DNA from: Fasciolopsis buskii
Taxonomy: Eukaryota; Platyhelminthes; Trematoda; Plagiorchiida; Fasciolidae
Direction of reading: 5' to 3'
Assembly: GCA_008360955.1 (NCBI GenBank)
Contig: LUCM01001942.1
Location: forward strand, 281,972-345,971
Length of the DNA: 64,000 bases
Shown here: positions 35,634 through 48,390 of the stretch, in pieces
Numbering within the stretch: position 1 is the stretch's first letter
How the letters are laid out: every line of letters starts with the position of its first letter
Translations under genes and position numbers: made by a program
Notes under the pieces: generated by a model
Told to the model about the DNA's origin: nothing
What the model saw: the letters and a program-made list of their open reading frames with translations, nothing else
Databases searched by the model: none

Positions 35634-35902
35634 CTAAAATACCACCGCCATTTCGCAACATTTTATGACCTGACTCTGATGTATCGACTGGTCCATGATA
35701 GTCCTTAATATTGCAGAGCATTGAAGGTCTTCATATTTAGAGTAGATTAACGAAAAATCAGGAACACATAAAGACGTGCTCAAAATTCCGATTCCGCCAT
35801 GAGGATCATGTCTCCAAGCCGTGCAGATTATGACCTTTGATACTAGGACGAACATACTTGACCTGATCATGTCGAGTATTATCTTCCCCAAAATTGGCAA
35901 AT
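35634..35902 (-). CDS. Candidate Ig-like exon without a clear donor
   Basis: The acceptor ATCTATGTCCTCGTGAG|AT opens a phase-1 frame encoding an Ig-like pattern. The B-strand cysteine with a nearby tryptophan is in SKVIICTAWRHD, and the F-strand-like DFSLIYSKYEDLQCSAIL follows 35 residues later. Phase and orientation match the Ig series. No consensus phase-1 donor follows. The available GTs are GTCATA and GTATTT in phase 0, and the frame stops at 35634. It may be a decayed exon or use a non-consensus donor. Confidence 0.38.
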
Positions 35903-38900
35903 CTCACGAGGACATAGATAAATAGGTCGGAGATGGATGTGGCAGCATAAGAAGTGGCGACTCAGTGGCTTCATCTAACTTTCCGATTTCTTCTTGGTCG
36001 TCGGCTTTAGAATCAGCCTGCCCTATCGGACTGAGTCATCTTAAGGTAGATAGGAGAAGGTTGGACAATTCTCATGCAGAAATCATTGGATTGCTCGTAA
36101 ACCCATCTAGCCTCGGTAAATGTTCATTTTTATTTGACCGGTAGTTTTGTCGATATCTCTAAGTGATTTACAATAGCACTCAGTTAGCTACTTTATTAAC
36201 TTTCCATTTTATACCACAGTTTCATTTATATGCTTATTAATGTAGGAATAAGATAAAGTGGTAAAATTACGTATTCGGAAGCGGAATCAATAACTGGAAT
36301 TCAGTCTTTTAGAAATGACTGCAACGAGTTGGTTGCCTGACACAGTCTTCAATTCCAGTGATTTCGGTTGTTTCAATTCCACTCGCCTCAGAAAAAATAA
36401 CAAGATAAGCCACTTGGTCCCCTGTCGGTCAATGCAGTTTCGATTTTACTCGTAAGAATCAGACGTTTTCTATATATTTCTAGATTCGGGCTGGAAGCTC
36501 ATTGGTTATTCGTCCCCGGTCTCTCATATCCCTCAACTCTTCTCTGCCCTAAATTTCCACCAACGCCTGCGCTTCCCTCCTAACTTGCCAGTACAAAAGC
36601 TTACAACTCTTTCCTCTAATTACGCTGACGGACTACGACTCCAACCTTCCTGTCAAGTTCAATACTGACAAGGTCTGGACTTTATGTCATTTCCAGAGGG
36701 ATTTTCCCAGCTGAACTGATTGGAGGACATGGGATACATCATCGTTGTATAGATCAGTACACTTCGACAAATTGTCCTGATTTTTTGGTTATGGATCCGA
36801 GCCTCCCACCACACACTGAGATTTTGAACGGTTGTTACATACTACAGACTAGGTTCACAAAGGTAACCGATTTAATTTGAGCGGAACTGTAAATAATGAA
36901 AATAACGCTCTAAACTGATCTGTGACCGTTTTAAGGTCAGATGAAGTGGAGGATAACATAATCCCATTTCAGTAAACTTACCGCCCTTTATTGAAAATTA
37001 GTGGTATAAAACGATTGCGCGCAACGGCAATCAAAGATCCCAAAGGTTTTATTTATAATCATCCCCCCCCGGCTTTTGGATACTTGCTTCATTCCTGTTT
37101 TGTTTATGTGTATGCACTTGTTCCCCTAGTGATTTCCTTAGGTCCCTTGGAATAATGCTTAAGTTAGTGAAAATAAGACAGTAGCAAACCATTCCTCGCA
37201 TCTTCCGTCTTGATTCAACCTGAGGCGGATTATTGATATAAAAAAGCGCCCCCAAAAATCCAAAAAATGACTTTAAGACCCATGAAATTGCTGTCCTATC
37301 AGTTCAGATTCGGGCACCAGAGCAGCAGAACCAGTGTTTTTCCGCAGATCCAAATTGAATCGATTTCGTGGCTTCACATGATCTCTTTCTCAGATTGTTC
37401 CACAAGCTGTATCGGTTACTTGCTAAGACGTCCAGACCATCCAGAATGGATTTCTCTTTATCGGTGAACGCAATTGTGTTCCAATTTACCACTCTCCGTC
37501 AAGTGACCATTGGAATCCGTGTTACTTTTAGGTAGACCATAGCTCAGTTTATTCCAAAGGCAGAAATCTGATGTATTCACATGAGAACAAGCCATGATCA
37601 AGAGCAGTGCAACATCTTGGTTCTGTTCCCCACCCTAGCAGACTCATTTGGTAGTGAACAATTGGATCTTGAGAGCTTTATCTATTTTTGCTTTTCTGTA
37701 ATTATTTCATACATCATCAATATACCTATATATTGGGAAAAAAGCGGATGGCAGTCTAAGCGGCAGTACGCGTTACTTTTTGTATTTTTATCAGATTAAG
37801 AACTCTATCGTGGCCTGATGTCCACGGCTGTGTACATTTCCGGCACATTTCCATCACAGTGTGTATTTACTAAACAATCACATTGTTCTAAAAACGTCTG
37901 CAGGTTACCAATAAAAAATCCCTTCTGACTTTTAGGGAATTAGTTTTTGTGTCATTAAACATGGACTACAAGGGTCACGTGTCCAACCAGTACTTAATTT
38001 GATAGCTTGCAAATCAAGGAAGTATGAGGAAGAAAACTGGGATTTCATGAAACATTGGTGTCGGGCTATGCGGCCATTAAATCAGCTTTCGGAGTTCTTT
38101 GGGATTGCGACCATTCCGGTAATTCTAGATTACAGTGGTCAATGTGATACAAGTCTGTTCTGGTCTGGGAGTGATATTTCTGCGAAGCAGATAACGGATC
38201 GACTGTCAAAGTCTGAGTATCTTCCTGAATGAACTGATGGTTCTCTATCTTAAAGCGTTTCAGCGTTTGCAAATATAGTAGAAAGAGGGTCCCTCTCGAT
38301 ATTGGATCTCACCCCTGAGGCTTAGTGTGAATGGACGACTGTGACGAATTAAAGGAAACTTGATAGATCCTCTTGCGAAAATCGCTGGGTAAGTAACGCA
38401 TTATCGCATCCAAATTGCTCGCAATTAATATTCTCTCGCGCTTGTCCGATATTATCGAAGGACCTACGCTTGAGGCTCACGCAGTTTTCCCACCCAGTCA
38501 TGATTGTACCGGTCGGATATTCTTTCAGTGGCTCTTTTAGACCACGGACCGGCCTTCCGTAGTTCCAAGATCTCTGAATTTCTCGATCGGAAAGCGATCC
38601 TTGATATGATAGAACATGCAACAATGAGCAGCCCTCCTCCCCTAAGAGCAACAGAGAAGTTTCTCTCCTTTTGTATGTAAATAGCCGAAGCAGAGTCCGA
38701 GTTCATGAATATTCTGTATTCGAATTCATCACAAGCAGTGGTGTTCGTCAAGATTTTCCTTCCTCATTGTTCCCCTTCAACTCCAGTCGGATGGCGATAG
38801 TCCTATCTCTGAGCTAATACTGAAATCGAAATATGTTCAGGAAACATGTTGTTTGACTGAGAGTATGTGGACAATTTTGTGCATCTGATTGAAGACCCTG

Positions 38901-39689
38901 GTTAGTCCAAGCAATTCCCGACCACATGAACAATAATATAGGTTTTTTTAGGTTGTTTTTGAGAAATCCTAGGTGTAGTGCTACAGTAGGACTGGATTGG
39001 TTCGAAGCCTAATCTTTGTGTCGTAGGGCAGTGTTGATTGAAGTAAATAAGTCTGAGTATTTGGGTAGATGTATGCTTACGTGTACAGAACGCTCGATTG
39101 GTTTTTACGAATGAAGCATCACTGATGTTCGCATAACAGCGATTCACTGATAAAGGGCCGAGCGTATGCAACAACGGTAAGATTGGTCATGTTATCTGGC
39201 TCGAGATCATGGCCATTAAGAATGAAAAGCGTTCGAAAATCTGTCTGAGGACCAGTTTCTTCTTAGTATTGTGACTATATACCGTTGCAGAATAACTCAA
39301 AGGTCAAGCTTAGAATACTTCCCGCCAGGTTCTACTTTAGGGGAAAGGACACTGATCCCAAATAGGTAAATGTGATTTGGTCAAGGTGTTGGATGTTAGT
39401 TGAGAGATTGGTCAGAATTATTAGCATGTGATGAGGAAAAGTCTTAACGAATAGACTGGCTCGTGCAGTTTCCGCTGGGCTGCCAGGTTGGGGTCTATCA
39501 GATGTCTCGATGTGATAGCTGGAGACAATAGGTGATATGAATTAATGTCGCAGATATTGGTGTTCTTTTATTCGAAGTGTCTGTTCTTCCGCTTGGTGGT
39601 CTTTAATAAGTTCCCATTCTTTTCCTACTATTTTTTATTTGAGAAAACACAAGTTGGCGAACAAGCGCGTTTTCAGTGATTCGTACTCG

Positions 39690-42000
39690 TGCCATCACAT
39701 CACTATATATATATATATATATATATCTTGACAAAATATTTTCACTATAGGAAGGATTGGATTAAGTCATTATACAAATATGGGTGGGCAAAGGGATTTG
39801 TGGTGTTAATTGTTTTGTTGTTCTAGGGTTTTGGTATGGGACGGGGGGTTGGGCCCAGAAGGGAGTTGAAGCGCAACCAACAAATTGTTTTGAGAACAAG
39901 TGGAGATTGTGAAGACGGATGTGCGACAGCTTTCCTGCACGCTGCTCAAGGAGGCGAGCACTTTGCCAAACTTCTGGGATTGTTGACTTCTGACCTTATA
40001 GACAGGGGTCCCGGATAAAGCTTGCATCATCATTCACAACAGGTGTTGGTTAGTTCTGTGCTAGATTGTGAAAACGACTGGCGGCCCTAATTTAAGAGTG
40101 ACTTAATTGGTTCCAGTTTGCCTAACGCATGCCGGGTGCTTCTCCGGATGCGTTCAGAACAAGCGCCTGTCATAGCGGGCGATGCACATGTCCGCAACAG
40201 AAAAACATGTGAAATGAATAGAATACAAAACGAGGCTTGGCAAGAATCAGGGACTTTGTCTTTTCAAACCATACATGACACTAAACGGGGGGCGGCGATT
40301 TGAAACAGGATACGAAAACTTGGCTGCCTGTAGAAAATGTCCCTTATTGATAGCCACTAGTCACGATCTTCGTCGTGCTATCTCTGCTAGCAAGTCATCT
40401 TTGTATGGCAGAGATATGTATAGCTGGGCTTTCTCTCACAGCCGTTGCGCTCCTAGGAACTTCCTGTTCTGTCTCCAACATCTTGTCGATTAATCTAATT
40501 GGGAAACCACTTTTCAGTGATACCTTCTGACCGTCTGCGTTCAGCTTCAAGAGTAAATCTAACTGTGCAATGTTCTTTTGTCCTGCTATGAAGAACATCT
40601 AATTAGGTTTCCTGCTTCAACATTAAAGAGTTTAGAAAAGCTGTGGAAGTTAGATGTAATTGCCCATTACATCTGTGGCTTTTCCTGTGTACTGAATCGC
40701 TGGAATTGAGCCGTCTTCTCGACGAACTTAGTCGTACATCTAGGAATGCTATGTTCACTGTTAGCATCCATCTCTGTTGATGAATTTCAAAATTTGCGTG
40801 AGCCGAGTTGAAAACAACATTCAACAGTTGTTTAGTTTTTAGTCGAAGGTTGAGTACACAGAAGATGCATCCACATAACGTGCATAGGTAGAGCGATCTA
40901 TTGAATGACTCGAGTGGCCCACGTTCCAGCTTTGCCATGAAAATGTCAGCTAGTGGCGGACCGAGCGGCGGATCCCATCGCTACGCCGTCCTTTTGAAAC
41001 GGCAAAGTTTGATAATACGAATTTATAAATGTTGGACCGTTGTAGGTACAAAAGAGCAATAGTTTGTTTCAAAGTCTAGCTATCGAAAGACTTGTCGCCA
41101 CTGAATCTCGAATGTAGTTACAGAGGTATTCGATGTCCTCCGTGATCGGGAACGTTGGTAAAAAGGCTGGTGACGGTCTAAACCAAGCATATCTTCGTCC
41201 TTTCATATTTAAGTTCTTTCAACGGAATCGATAGGCTCAAATGCTTAACAGAACTGTCTTGCTCACCTTCTGTCCTAACGGGCTTCCAAGTAACCTAGCT
41301 AACCATATTTGCCACAAGCATGGTATGGCGAATTGCACTGTCGAGAACAGGCCTCAGAGGGTACTCCATTTTATGTATTTTGGGTAAGGCCGTAGCAATC
41401 ATCTGAATATTAATTCCCGTAGGCCAGAATTTTATTCGGAATGTCGATCGATCTATGATATCTCATTTGTCTTAGACGTCTCAAGATACTAGACAAGATT
41501 TTTCTATCTGAATGCGTCTTTATCAATTCTCCTTAAGCCATTTTGCAAATTTAGATTTGTCATTCAGAAGGGCTTCCATTCATTCCGTTACAATAGTCAG
41601 ACCTGTTCAGAAGAAGAAACTATGCCCTGTAACCCTTATCTGGTCTTGATAACATCGATAGTCTGGCATATTTTCTGCAGTTTCCCTTAAACCGTCTCTT
41701 ATGTTCTGGCTTTAATAACCCCACTCGTTTTAATGTCTAGCGCCATGATAATTGATAGCAAGCGTTCAACCAAAAGTTGAAATTTAAATGCTTGCATTTC
41801 CGTTTGTGATAGACGGGGATAAACTCGACCATTGAGAGAAAAAGAATTCTCGAATCGAACTTCCCTAAGTCCATTTGTGCCTCTGGCTGTTTGGGCAACA
41901 AAAATTTGGGCCCCAAGGAGATAAAACCTTCTAACAACCGTCTTGTCCTAACTTGAAATTTAACAAATTGTTGAAAACAAATCGATCATGGGGGGGTTCC
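39690..42000 (-). mobile_element. Penelope-like element (RT plus GIY-YIG), decayed
   Basis: The minus strand gives the order of a flatworm Penelope-like element. An N-terminal block lies at 41937-41737 (SLGPKFLLPKQPEAQMD). RT pieces follow between about 41300 and 40600, including an EYLCNYIRDSVATS-like stretch near 41120, KDGVAMGS near 40990 and a C-terminal palm at 40938-40603. That palm includes FVEK-type NIAFLDVRLSSSRR and SVHRKS, which match the FLDV and HRKPT motifs. A connector follows at 40598-40395 (FPIRLIDKMLE). The remnant of the cysteine-lead/GIY-YIG endonuclease lies at about 40300-39830. Frames are broken many times, so it is inactive. Its 3' end reaches the (AT)n tract at 39705-39726. 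Confidence 0.88.
39705..39726. repeat. (TA)n tract at the 3' end of the Penelope-like element
   Basis: A pure TA run directly outside the element's 3' sequence. The opposite-strand copy ends in the same kind of tract at 43022-43043. Confidence 0.93.
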
Positions 42001-42329
42001 TTGCAGTGAACTCACCTCGATGGGTTTTTGATCCTTACCAATCATTTCATCAACACTGGCGACATTCTGGTATCACCATGTTTTTGTAACAATGGTATTG
42101 AAAAACAGTAATCCTACGAAAGATTGTTTTTTCTTCCTCATCAATTGGTCAGAGCACACAAGATTGATGTGTCACAAATGATCGTTCTTAATTCCGCGGT
42201 GTTATTGCACATGGTATCGCGTTCATTAAGAGCTTGTCTTTGAAGTGAACGTTTGTAATGTAATCCGGATTTCTTCTTAAACAGAGTATGATATGCTTTG
42301 GGAAAATTAGATTCAGTTTATACAGTCCC

Positions 42330-43045
42330 TCCAAGAACTGAAATAGAGCTTAGCTAAGCGCCAGTTTCGTACGGAACTTAATAGCTTATTAAGCTCTTTC
42401 AGTACAGCCAGCTCCTTGGCTTGTTTCAATTCCTTGAAAATTACGACAAAGACTGACTAGTGCTATCAATAAGACATTCTACAGCAGCCAAGTTTCGTAT
42501 CCTGTTCAAATCCCGCCCCGTAGTGTCATTATGGTTGAAAGACAAAGTCCCTGATTCTGCAGCCTCGTTTTGTATCTATTCATTCACATGTTCCTGTGGG
42601 ACAATGTGCATCGGCCGCATGACCAGGCGCTTGTCTGAACGCATCCGTGAGCACCACCCGGCATGGTTAGGCACTGGAACAATTAAGTCACTTAATAGCG
42701 CAGTCGTTTCACATCTAGCACAGACTAACCACACCGTGAATGTGATGCAAGCTTTCCGGACCCTGTATAAGGTCAGAGGTCAACAATCCAGGTTGGCAAA
42801 GTGTCGCCTCTTGAGCACTGCGGAAGCTGTCGCAATCCGTCTTCACAATCCTCCACTTTGTTCTCAAAACAATTTGTGGTTGCGCTTCAACTCCCTTGGC
42901 CCACCCCCCCGTCCCAATACAAACCCTAGACAACAAAACAATTAACACCACAAATCCCTTGCCCACCCATATTTGTATATGACTAATCCAATCCTTCCTA
43001 TAGTGAAAATATTTTGTCAAGATATATATATATATATATATATTT
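42330..43045 (+). mobile_element. Inverted partial copy of the Penelope-like element 3' end
   Basis: The plus frame 42460-42945 (161 codons, intact) encodes the C-terminal endonuclease part. KFRILFKSRPVVSLWLKDK is followed by FCIYSFTCSCG, then CIGRMTRRLSERIREHHPAW. The usual YIGR is CIGR here. The sequence from about 42890 to 43043 is nearly the reverse complement of 39705-39840, including the ATTGTTTTGTTGT tract, the CCTATAGTGAAAATATTTTG block and the outer AT tract. The two copies face each other in a tail-out arrangement with the RT body of the minus copy between them. Inverted partial copies are a known habit of Penelope elements. Confidence 0.9.
43022..43043. repeat. (AT)n tract at the end of the inverted Penelope copy
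   Basis: A pure AT run immediately after the TTTTGTCAAG sequence shared (inverted) with 39727-39740. Confidence 0.93.
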
Positions 43046-46000
43046 AGTGATGTAATGGCATGAGTAAAGGAGACCCGAGGCAGGGTTGTTGTTGATTTCT
43101 TGATGAACTTATTTGGAGTCTTAACCCGGAAAGCTTTCTTCTGAGTTTGCTCAGAATGGTAGGGAAAAGTAATTTATTACTGCTGCATAAAAGAGACAAC
43201 TCCACTTGTTATTCTGCTAGGTAGTTTTTGAGAAAGTCAGATTTAGCAAGTGAACGAGTTTTCTCGAAGAAATCCACGAGTAGGAGCGTTGCTGTGATTG
43301 AGAGCAGTATTGAGATCAATCGATTTGGTTTGACTCGGAAAATTCAGTTTACTGTTCTGACAAACCACCTTTCGTGAATCTTTACAGTATTATATATCTA
43401 CTCGGGAATCGTTTTGTTAATTTCTTCCTCCTGAAAATTGCAGCACGTACACATATATTTTGTCATGACAGTTTTCGAGTTTTTTTGAATTTTTGCTAAT
43501 TCAAGCGATAATAATATCTTGTTTGCCAATACAAACAACATGTATTTTCGACGTGTGCTGAAAAGCTTTTAAAGAAATTCGCACGTGTCGTGATTTGGTC
43601 GCGTAATGGTGACCAAAATGACGGACTAACTTCAAGAACTGTAACGGCACCGTTTTGGAACTGGAACACCAAATACAGTGGAATGCTGTCGCCAAATGGG
43701 AGCTGAGTTGAGATGTATTCATTGCTTTGTAATTTTAATATCACTATGAATAACTGTAACGAAATCATCCGGTCTTCTTGATTCTGTTGCGAATTTTACC
43801 CTCATTAATAGAGCAAGAACCATCGGACGGACTGTGGCCGGCCAAAATTACTGACCCTTAACTGACATACTCATGCGATTTACGTTGGTTTGTTCAGGTC
43901 AAAGCTTTGAATTCTCTCGAGATGATTGTTCCCCATCGGTCTTCATTTTCAGCACGGTCCCTGCTTGCCTCTGAACCTCTGTCGCGAAAATCAGACCACT
44001 TCCATATTGTCCTTGAACTGAGGCAAACGGTTGGCCCCGGTCTTCGTCTCCGGTCGACATTCAGTTGCTACCATAACGGTTCGTCAGTCAACCCTGTCTC
44101 GATGTGGTATGTCTCATCGTGCCCAACCAATGCGGTCTCGGGTCCTGGCATTAGCCTGTAGTTTACCTTTGCACTTACACGCTTGTGGTGGGATAGTCTC
44201 AACCAAGCAGCAATCGTCGAATTGCCTACTCTTCATCCTTGGGTAACTGCGATCCTGATTTCTTCGATTGTAATTACATGGGGCCGCAGAGTTGTGGCGC
44301 ATGGAATCATCATAACGCCACTTAGAGCAAATAATTCCCACAACAAAGTCGAGGTCAGCTCCGTTGTAAGCAAACAGTATTTTCATGCATGATTTCACTT
44401 ATCGGAGCTTCCGTGGTCGCTTAAGTGTCACTTAGTTTGGAGTTGGGGCCATTTCGATACCAACTGGCGATTCCTGTCCCTGCTTCATCACTATCGATCT
44501 CAATCAGTTCTACTACTTCGGTATTCTGACCTGTTCATCTTATGCGTTGCTGAAAAAAATGATGTAATCTGCTGTTGGTGTGGGTTGCTAAAAATCGGCC
44601 AGAGGCGACTAAACGATGAACAAAGATGTATTTTGTTCGTTTCAATGAAGTTTGGTTCATCTGTTTGTCTTGAAACTCCTTCATCCCAGTTTCGGTATTT
44701 TCCCATTAGTGTTTTGCAAATCGAAATGTAAGAGATGTTCCTCATTTTAGATTGAAAGACTGATTTAGCTAAGCACAGAAGACGGTAATCTTAGCTACTG
44801 GTACACACAAAACCAAAATAGCGATCCCCGGAGAATTTCCAATGGATTGAAACTAAGGCCACAGTAAATGCACTTCACCAAATATTCATTAGCTCTTGGT
44901 GTTTTTACTGAGACATTGCAGCGTTACGGTGCTGAAAATGGTCACTATACTCATCTCCACTGTGATAAACAGCAAGACGGAAGCATTCAGCCGCATGTCG
45001 TAAGTCGTGAACGCAATTTTCATGGCTATTTTCAGCGTGATAGATCAGCATACTGAGTCGAGCCTAGACTAATTCGCAATTAAAGGGGCCAAAAATGTTG
45101 CCCTCTCCCCTTGGTTTTTGAATTCTGTGTTGATCGAGAAGGCACTCATCCTTGTGATGATTATAGAGATGGCAACTAGATAAGAAAAGACGAGTCTCGA
45201 ACTTTGTGACAAGTAAATGATTTTTTATCTTTGCCGGGAATTTATGGTGGGGGGGGGCGGGAAGGGCATGACGATGATATCGTTCGCCTTCCGTGACATT
45301 CTGTCCGTCAACGAATGTTGCTGGTATTACCTGTATGTGGACACACATCCTTGCTTAGGCGTAGGAGTTGTCCAGCTCCTTGTCACGTGACAAGCTCTCA
45401 ATGGTTCTATTGATTTATGATGATCGATCACTGCCCGTAAACGTGCAATCATGCACTCGTCAAAGATGTACTCCGCAAACAGTTGTTCTGTCTCCCAGTA
45501 GTGGGTTCATAACAGGCCCCATTGATAAAAATGATTTTTACAGTTATCATCGTTGTCTGTTTTCCCCCAGCTTGACTTTACGGAGGCTTCTGTTCTATTT
45601 GATGTCCGTCTGCATGCGAAGGTTTCTGACCGCGGTCATACGGAACTGTCACGCCAGCCGTGGCAAAGCCGACCTCGCGACTGCCTGGAAAATGCCACTT
45701 TTGGTCCAGGCAACAACTTTCTCTCTGGTTGGCCAATGTGTGTGTACTCACAGTGCGCCTCTTCCTGACATCTATTCGGTAATTCGGGTAGATCTACGAT
45801 TAGCACAAGCAGGAGCCTTTCGGTTTTCGAACTTTGTGGCCTGGTGTACGGCAACTTGCAATCTGCTGAGTCTGGGGTCATCTTCATATCTCTACTTCTG
45901 CGGATAACAGTTATCCTCACTGTTCATTTCTGTAGAAGCTTGGTATTTTGTTACAGCTAATCTTTAATGTTATTCCTATCGGCGGCCGTCAAAATGGCTA

Positions 46001-46332
46001 CCAACCATTTCATAACAGCTTCAAAAAGCTTCCATGTTGATGCCGAATAATGGTTAACATCATGTCTGCGTTGAAGAATTTGAACTCATGGTTGGCGTCG
46101 TGTGAGAATTCATCTAGCTGAAGCTTACATGCGCACGCCGTAGAGGTCCGAAATCACTCTAGAGAATACCCCAACGGACTTACGAGTTCGCCCGATATGC
46201 ATACTAAACCACTTGATTCTCGATTCTGAAGTGCTTCTGGGAAATTTCCGACTAATTTCATTGCCATACGGACTGTTCGTACTCTACCTGTGTGATGGGT
46301 AAGGGAGGTTAATCAGAATTTCACTTACTTAC
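43046..46332. other. Stretch without supportable genes
   Basis: The plus frame 45368-45907 (179 codons) is the longest here but has no recognisable domain and no splice context. A G-rich run lies at 45248-45259. The minus-strand frame 44745-44500 is not identified. Confidence 0.45.
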
Positions 46333-46432
46333 GAGCAACCTGACTGCCCAGGTTAGGGCTGATGGTGTGTACGACTAAGTTACTACATATCGAGCATACG
46401 GATATGAAAAACAGCAACACACGGATTGCCAT
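46333..46432 (-). CDS. Candidate first exon encoding a signal peptide
   Basis: An ATG at 46432 opens 33 codons that end in phase 1 at GTTGCTC|GTAAGTAAG, a near-perfect donor. The peptide is a textbook signal sequence: a short basic start (MAIR), a hydrophobic core (VLLFFISVCSIC), then a polar mature start (SNLVVHTIS). Signal-peptide exons ending in phase 1 commonly precede phase-1 Ig-domain exons, and all Ig exons downstream on this strand start in phase 1. It could therefore start a second gene of the cluster or be an alternative start of the gene at 49522. No promoter or transcript evidence can be read here. Confidence 0.45.
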
Positions 46433-47430
46433 CCATATACAATTTTTCAGGTGGGTCACTGACGTAATGAGGACCTCGCCGAATTCTCTGGCATAATTGT
46501 GTGAAATGCTTAAATTTCCGTAGCCCACAGATAATATAGTCACTTCGAAGGAAATCTTACAACCGTTACGTTATATGTCAAATTATTCGAAAATTCCGTT
46601 CAATTGGCTTGTTGAGATCCTGTATGGGTGGGTCTGAAGCGTCATCTATCTTGCTTGGGCCCAACAGTTTATAGGTAATATATGATATACTGATTGGCTG
46701 TGCATTGCTCAGCAATCTACAAAGTGTGCGCTTCCGAAGTCTTGTAAAACTGAGGCATGTTTTGTGCAATTCAGAATGTTTTGGACATAAATTTTAAAAA
46801 AGGGTGACAAACGACACAGATAGTGGCGATAGTATTGTTAGGATGCAAAATCATGGCTGACATCAGTAATTTGTTATATCGTCTGATGTCTTCATTCCTC
46901 CCATGGAAAGGTCTTCCATTTCACAGACGTACAGTCAGAACCGATCTACTTCTGGTGGTGCCCTGGTTAGGGTTTTTAATGATTTGGGTGTCTTAGTTGC
47001 TTTCTAGTTATTATCAGCATAGAATACTGAATTATACCGGGGAAGTCAACTGTGGGGTGCGTAATACGGTTTGGGCAAATAAACCTGTTCATTATTAGTG
47101 CCGGTTCAAAGGGATGGGTTTTGGACTCCAGCACATAAGCCTGTTCACATAGTATCTCTACTGCATTCAAGGTTCTTACGCCGGGAGCAACAGTCAAGTG
47201 TCTCACATGTATACAATAAATAGATTAACTGATGCAGAATAGGCGTGCTGCCCAGAAGACAAAAAACATGGTATCCCAGATACCAGAGGCAACTTGGGCG
47301 CTTGGGCAACAGTCATCCCAAAAGCAAATGTGTGGATGTCTTATTCGAAGACTAAGCAGACAGTGGAAAAGAGTGCGTCAAATCAGTTCAGTTTGTACAG
47401 CAGTTAACCTTGAGCCAACGTGCTCTGGTT
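46433..47430. other. Stretch without supportable genes
   Basis: Minus-strand frames at 46769-46578 and 47206-46976 are open but not recognised and lack good splice borders. Confidence 0.45.
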
Positions 47431-48390
47431 TTTATCACTAAATTCACAACACCATCTACTGAAACAGGAAACAAGAATGGCAAAATTGAAAGATCAGCCG
47501 GAAATTAGTAAACTGAGGAACTATACAGAAGAAAAAAGGATTCTGAAAGCAAGAGCGGCACTGACCACGCTACTAAGCCATATCAACCACTGTCTCCAAC
47601 CCTCGTCCGGGGAGGGACCTGGAGGGAAACAGTCCACTGGTTAAATCTTCCATACTTCTTACCCATGTCACCGTTTGGCCACCCCAAACCATCCTCCTCG
47701 AAGAACAGCGTACCGCAAGACAGCCGTTCTGTAGACACACTCAAAGCATGTCCCAAACACCTTAACTCATTTTGATTCAATGCCTGTTCCAAAGAGTGAG
47801 CCGCAGGACCCAGTACTTACCGCCTGAGGTTTCAGTCACTAGCGGGCTCAGCCTCCGCATTGCATTAATACCAGGAAGGCAACAGTGTTCAAACAGCGAA
47901 TGTCTTAGCACATTTCCTTCTCCTAAAGGCCAAGTATATGAGCCGTGGAGCAATACCGACCTCATTACGGCTGCAAATAACCAACCTTCGATCGAAAGCC
48001 TGGATGCCCTGCCGACTCCAAGGATGTCTCAGATTAGCAAACGCTCACCAGGCACCCTCTACGCGCTAAGAAACTTCACTTGATATAAGATTATCTGCGA
48101 GATAAGACTATCCGAATAGGTAAATCTGTTCACCTCACTCCGTTTAGGCCCTGCTTGAACAAAGATCAAATTCGAGCTAGTCCAAGATTGCAGCATCATG
48201 TTACATACCTAGACTATCGTTCACACGCTCAAGAAAACTTGCAAATTTACTCGGGCTTTCACTCGGTAGCATAGCATCGTCTGCATATTCTAAATCAGCC
48301 GGTTTCCTTTCTGAACAAATATCAATGCCACTATTGTCACGTAAAGTCTGGGATTCAAATCATATCCTACAAATTCTGCATAGAATGTGT
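47430..48390 (-). mobile_element. RTE-like LINE RT fragment with intact YADD box
   Basis: The minus strand from about 48385 reads GIDICSERKPADLEYADDAM, the RT catalytic box with both Asp retained. Next come MLQSWTSSNLIFVQAG and EVNRFTYSDSLIS (thumb). The frame 47965-47777 follows with RSVLLHGSYTWPLGEGNVLR (RSVLLYGSETWPL block), and 47792-47583 gives QALNQNELRCLGHALSVSTE, corresponding to RLRWLGHVLRM. Several frameshifts and stops separate the pieces. It lies inside the intron that follows the exon at 49522-48883, on the same strand as the host gene. Confidence 0.9.

Larger units (their letters stand above)
29946..39690. other. Long stretch with only weak exon candidates
   Basis: No element motif is recognised. 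Long open frames at 32001-32342 (plus) and 32899-32348 (minus) lack domain or splice support on both sides. Candidate exons at 33116-32994 and 35902-35634 and a degenerate minisatellite at 34740-34860 are entered separately. If the Ig-like gene starting at 49.5 kb includes the exon at 28.2 kb, this is mostly its intron. Confidence 0.45.

Noticed and set aside
45368..45907. 179-codon plus-strand open frame
   Set aside because: Long but without a domain, with low-complexity hydrophobic and cysteine content and no splice context. It is opposite in strand to all supported host genes.
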